A DNA stretch of 64,000 nt from Callorhinus ursinus (Eukaryota > Chordata > Mammalia > Carnivora > Otariidae): assembly GCF_003265705.1 (NCBI RefSeq), contig NW_020312966.1:23028566-23092565 (forward strand). The letters are read 5' to 3'. Positions 12,720-24,229 of the stretch are shown in pieces. How positions within the stretch are numbered: the stretch's first letter is position 1; each line of letters opens with the position of its first letter. Position numbers and translations under genes: made by a program. The notes beneath the pieces were generated by a model that worked only from the letters and a program-made list of their open reading frames with translations, searched no databases and was not told the DNA's origin.

Positions 12720-13380
12720 CTATCATTTAACAAATATTTGTTCAGTCCCTGTTATGTGCCAAGGATGCAGGTAGATGCTAGCACTATGACGATATAGACC
12801 ACGTCGTTTCCTAAAGAGCTCACAGCTCATAATGGAACATAGATGTTTATAAAAATGATTTCAACATCACATGATATTTTTATAGTAGTATGGTGTCATG
12901 CACAATTTCATCAGTGCCACAATAAAGTAGAAGAGAATGTAAGCCTAGCTAAAGGCTTGAGGGGCTTCCATATAAAAGTTAAGTATATTGAGCACTTGAA
13001 CTGAGCCTAGAACAGGAGTTTCCCAGACAGAACAAGAGGAAGGCATTATAGGCCAACAAAGAGCATGGAAACGAGTAGATGAGTAGTAGTAGCAAGATTA
13101 ACTTGAGGTTTAAAAGATGAGCCTAATGGAAGGGACAAGGGACCGGGAGTTGGGTTTTTATCCTCTAGATGATGGAGACTCACAGAAGACTTTGGAGCAA
13201 AGAAATAACACGGGCAGTTTCAAGGCTGGAGATATTCATCTCTGCTGGAAGCAGAGGAAGATGTGCATTGGAGGAAAGCAAAATAGAGACGGGGAGGTTG
13301 CTGCAATGGTGCACATGGCAGGAGGACGGCAGTGCCATTGGAGATGGAGAGGAGAGTAGAAATATGAAAGAACATAGGGG
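12720..13380 (+). repeat. Long ancient mammalian interspersed repeat (family unresolved)
   Basis: Begins with the familiar 'acaaatatttgttcagtccctgttatgtgcc' type start (a diverged form of 'tattgagcacctactatgtgcc') and continues 'ctaaagagctcacagctc'. It then has a purine-rich middle, with GGGTTTTTATCCTCTAGATG and GCCATTGGAGATGGAGAGG. I recognise this as a widespread old mammalian repeat but cannot name the family with confidence. Related pieces occur at 18.7, 19.9, 27.4, 35.2 and 41.4 kb. Confidence 0.6.
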
Positions 13381-13568
13381 CACAGAAGACATTTGAGTAT
13401 TAGGGTCAAAGATGTTTGACTGGGCAAACCCAAGAGAAGCACATTAACATAAGAAAATTCATTAAGTAGTTTCCAGGAGCATGTGGTTCAACTATTGAGC
13501 AGTACTAACTTGAATTATACAAAATATTCTATATTTGACAGAATGGTCCAGGAAATATTTAAATATTA

Positions 13569-13607
13569 AATTCTCTCATCATTTCAATTTCAAATGATGA
13601 GAGAATT
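13569..13607. repeat. Perfect 16-bp inverted repeat (hairpin)
   Basis: The left arm AATTCTCTCATCATTT (13569-13584) is the exact reverse complement of the right arm AAATGATGAGAGAATT (13592-13607). The loop CAATTTC is 7 bases. No obvious transposon ends surround it, and there is no T-run that would suggest a Pol III terminator. Confidence 0.95.
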
Positions 13608-13805
13608 CCAGAGGGCATCTGGGTTGAAGGGAATGAAATAAAGGGGGGGGGTGCAAAAAAGTAAGGATGGTTTAACTCCCCTTTTTATCCCCACAGCCTC
13701 TGATCTCCCTTAGCATAGAAAGTATTTGTGAGTGTGGAGATCAATCAGAAAACCTGAGTTAAGGGAATCACTTTGCACAAGTTTTTTCCTCCCTATATAT
13801 TCTTT

Positions 13806-13963
13806 TTTTAAAAATTTATTTATTTGAGAGAGAGAGTGCATAGGGGTGAGGGGCAGAGAGAGAGAGGGAGAGAGAGAAACTTAAGCAGACTCCTCAATGA
13901 GATCATGCCCTGAGCCAAAATCAAGAGTCAGTCACTTAACTGACTGCACCACCCAGGTGCCCC
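13806..13963 (-). mobile_element. Can-SINE (SINEC), antisense, internally shortened
   Basis: The T-rich tail and GA-rich stretch (13806-13877) are followed by TAAGCAGACTCCTCAATGAG, then TGACTGCACCACCCAGGTGC. The segment that normally holds the gggagcctgatg/ggcttgatcccagg part is missing, so the copy is about 40 bases short. The target duplication CTATATATTCTTT lies at 13792-13804 and again at about 13970-13982. Confidence 0.9.
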
Positions 13964-14064
13964 TCCTTCCTATATATTCTTTATCAAGTGAATGAGTCTC
14001 CGGTTCAAGAAAGAAATTGGCAGCAAACTGCCAAACACTGTAAATTATGATATACTCAGAATAT

Positions 14065-14130
14065 AACCAACATGTATTTATTGAGGACCTACCTTGTGCC
14101 AATAATCTTCTAGGCCTCGTGCAAAGAAAG
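14065..14130 (+). repeat. Short fragment of the long ancient repeat
   Basis: The segment ATGTATTTATTGAGGACCTA followed by CCTTGTGCCAATAATCTTCT matches the start of the ancient repeat described at 12720. Only about 65 bases are recognisable. Confidence 0.5.
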
Positions 14131-14418
14131 ATAAGTAAAGTATTGTGACTAGTATTAAAAACATAAAAGTGAAGGTACTGGAATTCAAAGTAAAATATAG
14201 TGCTTGATACATCTGTAAGGGGGCTTGTATTGCATGGAGAATTTCCCCAGGTCCTGATATGTTTGTTAAAATTTTTTATCTTTAGGACTTTACTTCATCA
14301 AACTAAGATGCCTTCCTCATAATCTACCATAGGGCACATGTTTTCTATGTGCAAGATAGTCATCGTTTTTCCTGGAACCTAAAATAACCTCCATTTTTAT
14401 ATCTTTATTCCTCCTACC

Positions 14419-14826
14419 TGTGATGGTTAATTTCATGGGTCAACTTGGAGGGTGTTTTGGATGAGATTTACATGTAAACGGATAAACTCTGAGTAAAGCA
14501 GATTGCTTTTCATAATGTAGGTGGGCTTCATCCAATCAACTGAAGGCCTAAACAGAACCAACAAACTGACTTCCTGAGCCAGAGGAAATTCTCCAGAAGA
14601 CTGCTTTCAGACGCTACTGCACCATGGGGTCTCCTGGTCTCCAGGTTGTTGGTTTTCCAACTGGAAGTGTACCACTGCATCTCTGGGGTCTGAGCCTGCT
14701 GGCTCACACCACAGATTTGGGACTTCCCAGCCTCATAATTGCGTGAGACAATTCTTTATAATAAACATTTTTCAATACATACATACATTCTATTTATTCT
14801 GTTTCTCTGGAGAAACCTGACTAACA
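14419..14826 (+). repeat. Ancient LTR-like repeat, near complete
   Basis: Starts TGTGATGGTTAATTTCATGG and ends CTCTGGAGAAACCTGACTAA CA, the standard ends of a common mammalian repeat. Inside are AGTAAAGCAGATTGC, GTGGGCTTCATCCAATCAAC and CCTCATAATTGCGTGAG, in the expected order. TG...CA termini fit a solo LTR of an old endogenous retroviral class. I do not name the family. Confidence 0.75.
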
Positions 14827-17039
14827 TACCCCCTCAAATTCATTATTCTTCCGAAAACCCCATTTTCCTTTTTCTAACACAAGGGCAGCAAGATCTAGTC
14901 ACATCCCAAGAAAGGTAAGTAACACGTCATAAACACCGAGCATGAACACATGCGCACACACAAACATTTATACATGACAAAATGTCTGAATGTCTGGTCA
15001 ATTTAATTTGTAATCAGAGTACCGATATCATATGATATGAAGTCATTTCTAGTCCCAAGTGCAAAATAAGGTTTTTTTTCAGCTTGCTTCCATTTTTCTC
15101 CTTCACCCCGTTGCTGTTTATCTGGCTGTGACTGGCTTCATGGTCCTGCCAGCAGGTTCTCCCTGTAACAGGGCTCCTCATCATGCCCTCCTGTGCCGTA
15201 TCCTCAAGCAACCATGGCCTTCCCTCTCTACAGTCAATGAATCACCCAGCCCCACTGTCTCACCCTCTCCTGTTTGTGCCCTCTCTTCACAGTACTGGAG
15301 ACCCAGCAGCACTGAATGCCAGGCTCCATTCACCCCGAAGAATGGCACTATTTTTGATGCAGCTGAGGACCCCTTAAGGCCTGGGTTTGGTTTGACTGAG
15401 TAGCGTGTGTGTGAAGGAACATGAATAGGAACATGCATACGTAGCCTATGCACGGTGGACTTGAATTCTCTATCACGAATGGGAGGGGAAGGGGTATTAA
15501 ACATGCCTTGTTCAGATAAAGCAGACAAGAAGACACTTATGTAATTGCATTAGAGGCTCTACGGAGGGAAGACAAACCCATGAAGCGTTGCTGCAGAAAT
15601 AAAACCAGCTTTGGTCAGGGCCACGGATGTGCTTTCAAAGGTGGTTGCAATTATGGCTGGAAAAAGAACACTTTAGATCCTGAGGGGCTTTCACAGGTTA
15701 ACACAGAAACACTCTGCAAAAGGCCCCCTGGTGTCTTTTCATGACAGAAATGGTGACACAGCAGTCCCATGCCTTGCTTTGGGCACCACCATAAATCAAT
15801 GTCAACTTCAGGAAAAACAAAACCAAAGGAGCATCTTGCCTTCCTGTCCGCAGCCTGTTTTCTCAACAGTCCCACTTGCTCCGCCTCCTTCCGCTACAGC
15901 TAACCCCTGGGATCCAAGCTGCACAGAAAAAAAATAAAAATCACACGGTGTGGAGCAAACGGAGGAAGGGAGACCCAACTAAATCCCTGACGATAAAGCT
16001 GGCAAGAGTTTTCATACCGTGAAATGCAAAACACCACTTTCCTCAGACCTACGGAGCCCTGCTCATGTTCTGGGGGGTGGGGGCAGAGTGAGCGGTGAGG
16101 GGAGCCCCAATCCCTTCACCCCAATCCAACTGTGGAGGCTCCACTCATTCTGTTCTTAAATACTGGGATCTCATGGCATTTTTATCTGAGGAAAGAGTTC
16201 CACCCGTTGTTTTTTTCAATTGAAAACACTGTTACCGGGTAGCAAGTACTATATGAAGAGTCAGGACAGCTGGGTTCTAGAACTGTCCTAGAGACTCCCA
16301 ACACTCTGCACCTGGCTTCTCATTTGTCAGTGGAGGGACCATCAGCTCCCTTCAGTGCTCCTTTAAGGTCTTTGCAAAACTGGAAAATATTGTGCCAATG
16401 TCAATTCTGTGTTTGCAGCATTGGGCTGACCATATGTCACCTCCTTAACAAAAGCTGTTCGGCGTTGAAGCTCAAAGCTAACCTTTATCCCATTTCCTCC
16501 ACGATATCAGATCCATTGTATCAGAGCTGTTGTAGAATATGCAGCCCCCATGGCTAGGATGCTGTGCCTTTGTTCCGTAGTCTTGAAAATGTGGTTTTGT
16601 TGCTATTGTTCCTACATGTGTGTTTTAAGAACATTTTTTATTTTTTATTTATTTTTATTTTTTATGTGAAGCTTATGTGGAATGTCATCAAGCCCAGAGC
16701 CCAGAGCTCGCCACCCTGCCCCAGCCACCCCTGGGAATCCTGGGGCTCACCTGTCCTGGCTGAACGACTCCCTGGGCTCACATGTGCGATGTTTGCACCA
16801 CCTCCCACTTTTCTATTCTGATACTGAAGTGTCATCTTGTTGCCTAAAGGATGTTATTCAGAGATTTTCCACTTTGTGCAAGAGGCCATGGGAGGGCTTC
16901 AAAATTTGTAGTGACATGTTCATTTTAATTAACTTTTAATTCTCATATTTAATTGTCCTCTTAACCAATTAATTAATTAATTTAAATTCTGCCCTTCTTA
17001 ACAGCTTGAGCTTTGATTTGAGGAATTACCTTTTCTCCT
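14827..17039. other. Unique, locally GC-richer stretch
   Basis: 15.05-16.15 kb is the least AT-rich part of this region, with short open frames on both strands but no domain, no splice-bounded exon I can defend and few CpGs. A T-rich patch at 16627-16670 is simple sequence. No named repeat is seen apart from a possible weak MIR near 16260-16340. Confidence 0.45.
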
Positions 17040-17375
17040 TTGTCAAGTCCTATTGAAGGGCCATGAACTGAGGTGTCCAACTCCCACACATTAAAAAAAA
17101 GAAAAAAAGATGGTCAAGTAACTCAGGCTAAGCCAATCAGAGTTTCTACTGAATCCCCAAATATGAGTTAAGTGGCACAGGATAGAAAAAAATATGATGG
17201 TAAAGTGCATTCATCCAGGTGATGGAACCCAAATAAATCTCTTGAGTCTCAGGTTCCTGAGGTCAAGAACCTTGAGCCAAACTGGCTCCTGTCCCATCTG
17301 ACTTATTTCAAGGCTGTTTCTCTAGCCTTCTCATCCATCCTCTAAGCTACTTTGTATCCTTTTGCATAAACCCTT
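17040..17375 (+). repeat. Possible ancient LTR fragment
   Basis: GGCTAAGCCAATCAGAGTTT and the downstream order of segments resemble a common ancient LTR with a 'gggccaatcagagtc' motif. The match is weak and the 3' end is not clear. Confidence 0.3.
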
Positions 17376-17529
17376 TTTTTTAAAAAAAAAAAACCTCACC
17401 CCGATTTTCTTTTTGCTTATGAAACAAAGACATGAAAACAAGACAAAACTCTAGCTAAGTCTATGTCCTGAATAACCCTGCAATTGCACCAGACTGTATT
17501 TAAATAAACTCTTAAGGAACTAATCATGT

Positions 17530-17770
17530 ACCTGCAAAATTCTGCCACGCACCTGTTATATGCAGATGTTGTACAGGGCACGTTATATACGTTTCCTAAT
17601 TGAGTTGCCACATGGTACGATGAATAGATATGGTTTTCTCAGTTTTACAGATGAACAAAGTCAGAGTCAGACAAGTCATATCACTCTTGGAAGCTTATGG
17701 AGCAGGCAGCCTAGCCGTTCAAAGACAGATCTTCTTAGTTTCTCAACCCTGATTCTTTCAACTTACCTCT
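17530..17770 (-). repeat. MIR SINE relic, antisense
   Basis: Reversed MIR: CACCTGTTATATGCAGATGT, then 'gttttctcagttttacagatgaac', 'gtcagacaagtcatatcac', then 'agcctagccgttcaaagac'. Order and spacing match antisense MIR. Confidence 0.7.
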
Positions 17771-18522
17771 TTGTTATGAGTTCAATTATTTGGCTAAACA
17801 AATGCTTTACTTAGTGTCTTGATTAGAATTTGGGGTTGTGGTAGTATCCATTCTCGTTATTGGAATAATGAAATATTAATTAGAGGATAAATTTATTTGC
17901 ATTTCTATGTTGAAAAGGATGGTATGGGTGTGAATACATATTTCAAATGTTAGTGTTGTTGACAGGGCAATTACAGCATCGAGGAGATGTCACATTTTAC
18001 ATTACGTCCTATAGATATTCTTAGCCCAAACCTGCTTCAGCTAAACATTTATCAATTAAGCATCGTTCACCTCTCCTGGAGGTCAGGAAGCACCTTGGTG
18101 TTTTATTAGTAATTCTGCTGATACGGATGAGATCATGTTTGGTTCCAGCCTTTAGACCAGAATATTTCATCGATTTCTTAGAGGTTTGGGCATATATCTG
18201 GCATTTCAGATCCAATTTAACTCGATCTTTTTTTTTTTTTTAGTTGTTATTTAGGAAATATAATACTATGGACAGAAAGAAGTAGTCAAAAATGTTAAGG
18301 GATGTATGTTCCCTCTCACCTATGAGAGCTGCAATGACTGGTATTCAAATTCGATCTGAAATTTCTCTACCTACTGTCTTACCTCACAGACAAACCATGC
18401 CACGGAGTGTTCATCTTCCAGACCAACAAAAATCCCCATTTTGTGAAAAATGCATCTGCATGTAACAGTTTTAAATTAAAGCTATTAGAATTACCTCCCT
18501 ACACATATAACATGCAATATTG

Positions 18523-18548
18523 ATGCATGTGTGTATATGTGTGTGTGC

Positions 18549-18584
<36 letters not shown>
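18523..18584. repeat. (TG)n-(TA)n alternating purine-pyrimidine microsatellite
   Basis: From 18523 to 18584 every base alternates purine and pyrimidine without a break: a TG-rich left half with a CG step at 18548-18549, then about 15 TA units. Such tracts can adopt Z-DNA or, in the TA part, cruciforms. The TA block is expected to be length-polymorphic. Confidence 0.95.
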
Positions 18585-18587
<3 letters not shown>

Positions 18588-18689
18588 ACTTCATGTAGTT
18601 TCAGGGATCTCAATTCATTTAAAATATTCCTAGGTTCTGTTAGTAAGAAATACCTATTTCTTCACTCAGTAACTTGTTCATTTTTCCCA

Positions 18690-18880
18690 ATAATATTTAT
18701 TTGAAATTCACCTACTAGGTGCCAAGAACTGCACTCGCTCCTGGGCTAGGAGTAAGGGAGATACTTCATCCTGAACCCCAGGGCTTGCCATGGTCTAATA
18801 GCAGCACAGGTGATGCACAAATGAGCAGAATAGGATTTGCGAAGAGTTGACATGTCCAGTGAAGGAAACCAAGCGATAGA
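18690..18880 (+). repeat. Fragment of the long ancient repeat
   Basis: Contains ATTTGAAATTCACCTACTAG GTGCCAAGAACTG, then 'gggcttgccatggtctaatagcag', in the order of the repeat at 12720. Confidence 0.5.
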
Positions 18881-19239
18881 CATCACTGTGGAAGAAAGGC
18901 TAGTTCTGCTAGATTGCTCATTTTACATTGTTTGCTTCCTAAGGTACTTGTTCTGCAAATTGTTCCCTAATATATGAAGCATACAACATTTAGGCAGAGC
19001 ACTTCCCAGAAATGAAGGAGACAAGGGAGCCAGAAGGAGCATTCCAGGAAAGACAGAAAAGAGGATGGGTCGGGAAAGAGCCCAGGCAAACGCCAACCCA
19101 TGCTGCCTTAGACATGGTGCCTTTATGGAGATGCAGGGAAAAAATGGCAGGAGGGGTGGAGGGGGGAAGGGAAGAAGAGAAGGAGAGAGGTTTCTCTTGT
19201 TTCTTATAAAGAGAATAACTTTTGTGAAAATTTATGCAA

Positions 19240-19690
19240 ACATTTCACACGTGTGTATCAGGTCAAAGAATAAGGAAGTAAAAACATACCCCAAATTCTA
19301 CCACCTTGAATCAGATACCTTTCTCCACACTCAACTGCACAAAACCATCCACAGATGCGCACAAAAACCCACAAGATATGAGACACACCACTTTCCAGCT
19401 TGCTTTGTTCATTGTGGAAATCCATTGATCCATTCTTTCCCCATGGATGGGTTTTCACCTTATTGCCACAATAAGCAATGCTGTTTTAAATATCTTTACT
19501 CTGCGTTGGTATTTTTATTTCAATGGTGGAGAGTCTCAGGCGTGCAAGTGAAGGGTAAATGGCGTCCTATTCCTTCCCAGAAAAGCTATTAAAATTCCCA
19601 TTTCTATCAGCAATATATGAGAATAAACTTCTCTTCACATATCCCCCAACCATCACTAGTATGTGGTATTCTTTCTAGCCACTTATCCCT
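19240..19690 (-). mobile_element. L1M remnant, antisense (ORF2 region)
   Basis: Weak but ordered similarity to the antisense of an old L1 ORF2: a TTGTTCATTGTGGAAATCCA segment, GCAATGCTGTTTTAAATATC, then ATTCCCATTTCTATCAGCAA and TATGAGAATAAACTTCTCTT, which correspond to the 'acattcccaccagcaatgtatgag' stretch. Decayed, no coding potential. Confidence 0.5.
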
Positions 19691-19849
19691 TCTTCATATG
19701 CAGAAAACCTTCATATGACAGCCTCTGTGTACCACATACCTGCAAGACAGCCTCTCCATGAGAACCTAGTGACATAAAGACGGGAAAATGTAGAGAATCC
19801 ATCCTGGCAAGGATGTGGAAGAGTTCTGTCCAACTCCGAGAGAAAGCAA

Positions 19850-20640
19850 TGGGATTAAAATCCAGTGAAAGTAGAGTCTGATTTTGGACATGTTACGTTT
19901 AAGATGTCTTGTCACTTCCTAGTAGAGTTTACCAGCTAGACATATGTCTAGGGCTCAGAGGAATAGTGCGGGTTACACGTAAGAAAACCAGCATGTGGAT
20001 GATAACTAAAGCCACGGCAGGCAGTAGATATTACCAGTCACTGAGAGGATGCAGAGAACAGAGAAGAGGCAGATCTCAAGCCTTCACCTTGAGGAAGTCC
20101 AAATTTAGAAGTCAGTCTGGAGTGGAGTCCAAGGAGCACACTCTGGAAGAACCACCAGGGAGGCAAGAGGTCAAGCAGAGCACTTTGAAATTAGGAAAGA
20201 TACCTGCTTCTAAATTCTTTCAACGATCCCATCAAATAAAGACAGAGGTGTGCACTGCCTGTGGCAACTGGAAGATTTTGGAGACGTTTGCCAAGAGCAG
20301 TTTCCGGTGAGTGTTGGAGCAGAAAACTGATTGAGGTATGTGGGGCAGAGAATAGGGAAAGCAGAAAGGGAAGTGCTGAAGGAAAGACACATCGAAGGCA
20401 CCTGCCCTTATCTGCTCCTCCAGAAAATCTTCAATGTCCAGGAGGAAGGATGTGCACAGAAGTTGAGAAGAGGCTCCGAGGAGAGGGACTCTTATTCTGC
20501 CCTGTCTGAGTTTTTGGAGAAGGCCACTGTGACGGGTGACCTGTCCCACCTACCAGGACATGATTGATGGTGTGGTGCCACAGAGAGGGTGGTGTGTGGC
20601 TCCTGGGCCTTTTTTGCCCCACCATGTGGGACAAAATGAG
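19850..20640 (+). repeat. Long ancient repeat, later portion
   Basis: TTTTGGACATGTTACGTTTA AGATG, 'tagagaagaggc', 'ggaggcaagaggtcaagcagag' and 'gccaagagcagtttccggtg' occur in the order I expect for the later half of the family seen at 12720. The open reading frames here, on both strands, are by-products of this purine-rich repeat. Confidence 0.5.
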
Positions 20641-21531
20641 TTGAATGCCTCCACACCTGCCATGGGATCAGTGAAGAGAAAGGAATGGGGAATAGTGGAA
20701 AGTCAAACGTCTAGACGGGGATTTGGATAACAGATAAGGCAGAAAGTTCAGGCGGTGTGTAGTCTCAATGACAGCTGAACTGAAAAGAGTCATAAAAAAG
20801 TCAGCTGGACCCTTAATGGGTCGTATAGACAGCTCTGCCATAGGAGGCATATGTGTTCCTAGAATCACCATGCTGGGCAAAATAGCACAAGAAACACCTC
20901 AAAATGGAAGCCCAATTTACACGTTAAATGATTTAGAAATGCTACTACACGGTTAACAAACACTACAATGATAGGGCAGTGTGCCTCGAATCAGAGCTGG
21001 AATTTCCAGGTGGAACTGGGCACCGGAAGGGTGGCAGTTTGGGAGTTAGGGGAATAGTGGGAGTGCAGGAAGTTACAACACTAGGTGGGGAAGGGAGTGG
21101 TTCATACCACACGGGTGAACCGAGGCAGCTGGGAGATGCTTGAGGCGTGCGCATGCCTGTTGTTTCTTTGCCCACGAGGACTTGGCTCTGCTGGGTGCAG
21201 TTTTCCGCATTCCCCTAGTGTTTCCTGCTCAAGAATTTGAGCAAGGCAAATGGAGGCAGGATTTATGCTCAGTTATTCCCTAATATATCAATCGTGTTTT
21301 CAAAACAATCATTAGAGCAGAATTGACTGTGCCATGAATTCGTCGACTGCAGACAGTAGCAGATGTGAGCAAAACAATCGGAGATGAGAATGGCTTAACC
21401 CACATATTAGCAGTTGTCAGGCAGGCACCTTCAGGAACCAGCATTAGAGTCTGGGGATCTTTGCCTCCAAGGCCATGCAGACTTTTTGTTTGTTTATTTA
21501 GTTCTTTGTTTTCTGGGGGATACGATTTATT
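20641..21531. other. Unique or unrecognised stretch
   Basis: No gene seen. 20690-21170 might continue the ancient repeat to its left but is too diverged to call. Confidence 0.4.
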
Positions 21532-21555
21532 TCTGTATTTTTCAATTTTTTTTAT

Positions 21556-22675
21556 TTTTTACTTTTTTATTATGTTCAATTAGCCAACATATAGTACATT
21601 ATTAGTTTTTGATGTAGTGTTCAGCAATTCATTATTTGCATATAACACCCAGTGCTCATCACCACCCGTGCCCTCCTCAATACCCATCACCCAGTTACCC
21701 CATCCCCCAACTCCCTCCCTTCTGTAACCCTCAGTTTGCTTCCCAGTGTCCAGAGTCTCTCATGGTTTGTCTCCCTCTCTGATTTCTTCCCATTCAGTTT
21801 TCTCTCCCTTCCCCTGTGGTCTTCCACGCTATTCCTTATGTTCAAGAAATAAGTGAAACCATATGATAATTGACTTTCTCTGCTTGACTAATTTCACTTA
21901 GCATAATCCCCTCCAGTTCCATCCATGTCGATGCCAATGGCAGGTATTCATCCTTTCTGATGGCTGAGTAATATTCCGTTATATATATGAACCACATCTT
22001 TATCCGTTCATCTGTTGAAGGGCATCTTGGCTCTTCCACAGTTTGGCTATTGTGGACACTGCTCTATGAACATTGGGTGCATGTGCCCCTTCTTTTCACT
22101 ACATCTGTATCTTTGGGGTAAATACCTAGTAGTGCAATTGCTGGGTTGTAGGGTAATTCTATTTTTAATTGTCTTGAGGAACCTCCATACTATTTTCCAG
22201 AGAGGCTGTACCAGCTTGTATTCCCACCAACAGTAGAAGAGGGTTCCCCTTTCTCCACATTCTTGCCAATATTTGTTGTTTCCTGTCTTGTTAATTTTAG
22301 CCATTCTCACTGGTGTGAGGTGGTATCTCATTGTGGTTTTGATTTGTATTTACCTGATGCCAAGTGATGTGGAGCATTTTTTCATGTATCTGTTAGCCAT
22401 TTGTATGTCTTCTTTGGAGAAGTGTCTGTTCATGTCTTCTGCCCATTTCTTGACTGGATTATTTGGGTTTTGGGTGTTGAGTTTGAGAAGTTCTTTATAA
22501 TCTTGAATACCAGCCCTTTATTGGTAATGTTATTTGCAAATATCTTCTCCCATTCTGTGGGTTTGTTTCCTTTGCCGTGCAGAAGCTTTTTATCTTGATG
22601 AAGTCCCAAAAGTTCATTTTTGCTTTTGTTTCCCTTGCCTTTAGAGATGTGTCTTGAAAGAAGTTGCTGTGGCCA
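21556..22675 (-). mobile_element. Carnivore L1, 5'-truncated (about 1.1 kb), antisense
   Basis: The left end is the reversed 3' terminus (T-rich, then TATGTTCAATTAGCCAACAT and TAGTTTTTGATGTAGTGTTC). Reading minus, it holds the L1 ORF2 C-terminal tail: MWFIYITEYYSAIRKDEYLP at about 22.0 kb and, upstream, [20 protein letters not shown] at about 22.33 kb. Frameshifts separate the two, so the element is dead. The 5' truncation is at 22675. It lies inside the tail of the SINE at 22688-22870. Its own target duplication is TCAA plus a T-run and A, at 21542 and 22676. Confidence 0.95.
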
Positions 22676-22687
22676 TCAATTTTTTTA

Positions 22688-22870
22688 TGATTTATTTATT
22701 TATTTTAGGGAGAGAGCATGGACGAGGGGCAGAGAGAGAGGCAGAGGGAGAGAGAAAGCAGACTATGTTGAGCACAGAGCCCGATGCGGGGCTTGATGTC
22801 ACAACCCTGAGATCAGATCTGAGCTGAAATGAAGAGTCGGACGCTCAACAGACTGCACCACCCAAGCACC
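22688..22870 (-). mobile_element. Can-SINE (SINEC), antisense, split by an L1
   Basis: Body from the GATTTATTTATTTATTTTAG tail to the reversed head ending CACCACCCAAGCACC. A perfect 19-bp target duplication, TCTGTATTTTTCAATTTTT, lies at 21532-21550 and 22871-22889, i.e. on the far side of the L1. The SINE was therefore there first and the L1 entered at its tail/target boundary. Confidence 0.95.
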
Positions 22871-22918
22871 TCTGTATTTTTCAATTTTTCTACAATAATC
22901 CTGTGTATAGAAAAAAAT

Positions 22919-23335
22919 TATTTATTTTTTCTAGTTTTATTGAGATATAATTGGCATATAACATTGAATACATTTAAGTGTATGGTGTAATGTTTGATAT
23001 TGTATATATTGCAAAATGATTACTATAATAAGGTTAATTAATATACCTGTCAGCTCATATAGTTACCATTTGTGTGTCGTGTGTGATGAGAACTTTTAAG
23101 ATCTACTCTCTTAGCAACTTTCAAATATACAATACAGGGCTGTTAACTATAGTTGCCATGCTGTACTATTAAATCTCCAGAAATAAACATTTTATAACTT
23201 ACATCTGTGCCCCTCAACCACCTTGACCCATTTCCCTCCTATCCCACCCTGTTTCCCCCCAACCACCAATCTACTGTCTCCTTCTATGAGTTTAGTTTTT
23301 AAGACTCCACCTATAAGTGAGACCATATAGGATCT
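22919..23335 (-). mobile_element. L1M 3' UTR, antisense
   Basis: Antisense of an old L1 3' end: ATTGAGATATAATTGGCATA, GTGTATGGTGTAATGTTTGA, AAGATCTACTCTCTTAGCAA, ACTATAGTTGCCATGCTGTA, then CACCTATAAGTGAGACCATA. The order is intact over about 400 bases. Confidence 0.85.
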
Positions 23336-24229
23336 GTCTTACAAGTCTTATGGACAACCTGCATACAACCGTTTGCCATCCTAGAGAGGAGCAGGGTAAG
23401 GGGAAGAATGAGAAGTTTGAGCAGTTATATGAAGGGGTCAAGGAAAGCTCTAAGAGACTGTAGTAGAATTTACTAGATCATTTTCACTTTGGGTCCAATT
23501 TTAATCCCACCACTCTTCTCAGAGGGCCATGGGATTGGGGAATGGGAGGGGACAGCTACAGAGAAATAAAAGAGCTACAATGTTGCTGTGCCCTTTCTTT
23601 CTCTCAAAAAGCATGAATGGAGGTAATTAAGTGAAGATGCCTATAGGCAACCATTTTGGTAAGTTTGCTGTAAGGAGGAGTTGAGACATGGACAGATGAC
23701 TGAAATGATATATGAGTTCTACAAGTAACTCTTTCTGTATTTCTTTATATTTTCCTAAGGGAAGACTATTCATTTGACTTGTTTTGTTTTTCATATCCAG
23801 TAACTCCACTACAAGCAAGGGGATGATCTCCAAGTAGAAGTAGATTTCAAGACAGACTCCAACACCATTTCCCGGTCCTGACAGATAGGGGGCATAAAAT
23901 ATACAAGTGACTACTCCATGCGAAGACTCAGAGAACAGCAAGGAGAAAGAGAATATCTCAGGAAGTAAATGGCCATGCAGGGGACTGTGCTGATCCCTGA
24001 TGATTGAGATAGGGCCATGGAGTGAATGGCCAAGGAGTGGAGGGGATGGGCAGAGAATGGCATCAGATTCTATCATGCAGAACTATAGAAGGAAGAACGT
24101 GCAGGAGCTAGTCAAGTACTCTGGAAGCTTGCCACTTCTGGTGGAGATTATGGTGAACATGGATCCATACATGGCCTCACGATGGTGCTGGGTTAAGGTA
24201 CTGCAGACCTAAATGCTTTGGTCAGTGGT
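23336..24229. other. Unique stretch with an unrecognised open frame
   Basis: A 149-codon frame on the minus strand (24076 to 23627) has no domain I recognise, a composition typical of chance frames and no promoter or splice context. I do not call it a gene. Confidence 0.5.

Noticed and set aside
15050..16150. Less AT-rich block as a possible CpG-island promoter or exon cluster
   Set aside because: CpGs are sparse, there is no consistent open frame and no credible splice-site pairing.
19065..19592. 175-codon open frame on the plus strand, longest in the window
   Set aside because: No domain, no signal or repeat pattern; the right part overlaps an antisense L1M relic. Frames of this size are expected by chance in 64 kb.
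22047..22331. 94-codon frame resembling reverse-transcriptase-element protein
   Set aside because: It is the C-terminal part of L1 ORF2 in a 5'-truncated, frameshifted L1, not a host gene.
23627..24076. 149-codon open frame on the minus strand in unique sequence
   Set aside because: No recognisable domain, no promoter, splice or poly-A context. Listed only as an unexplained frame.
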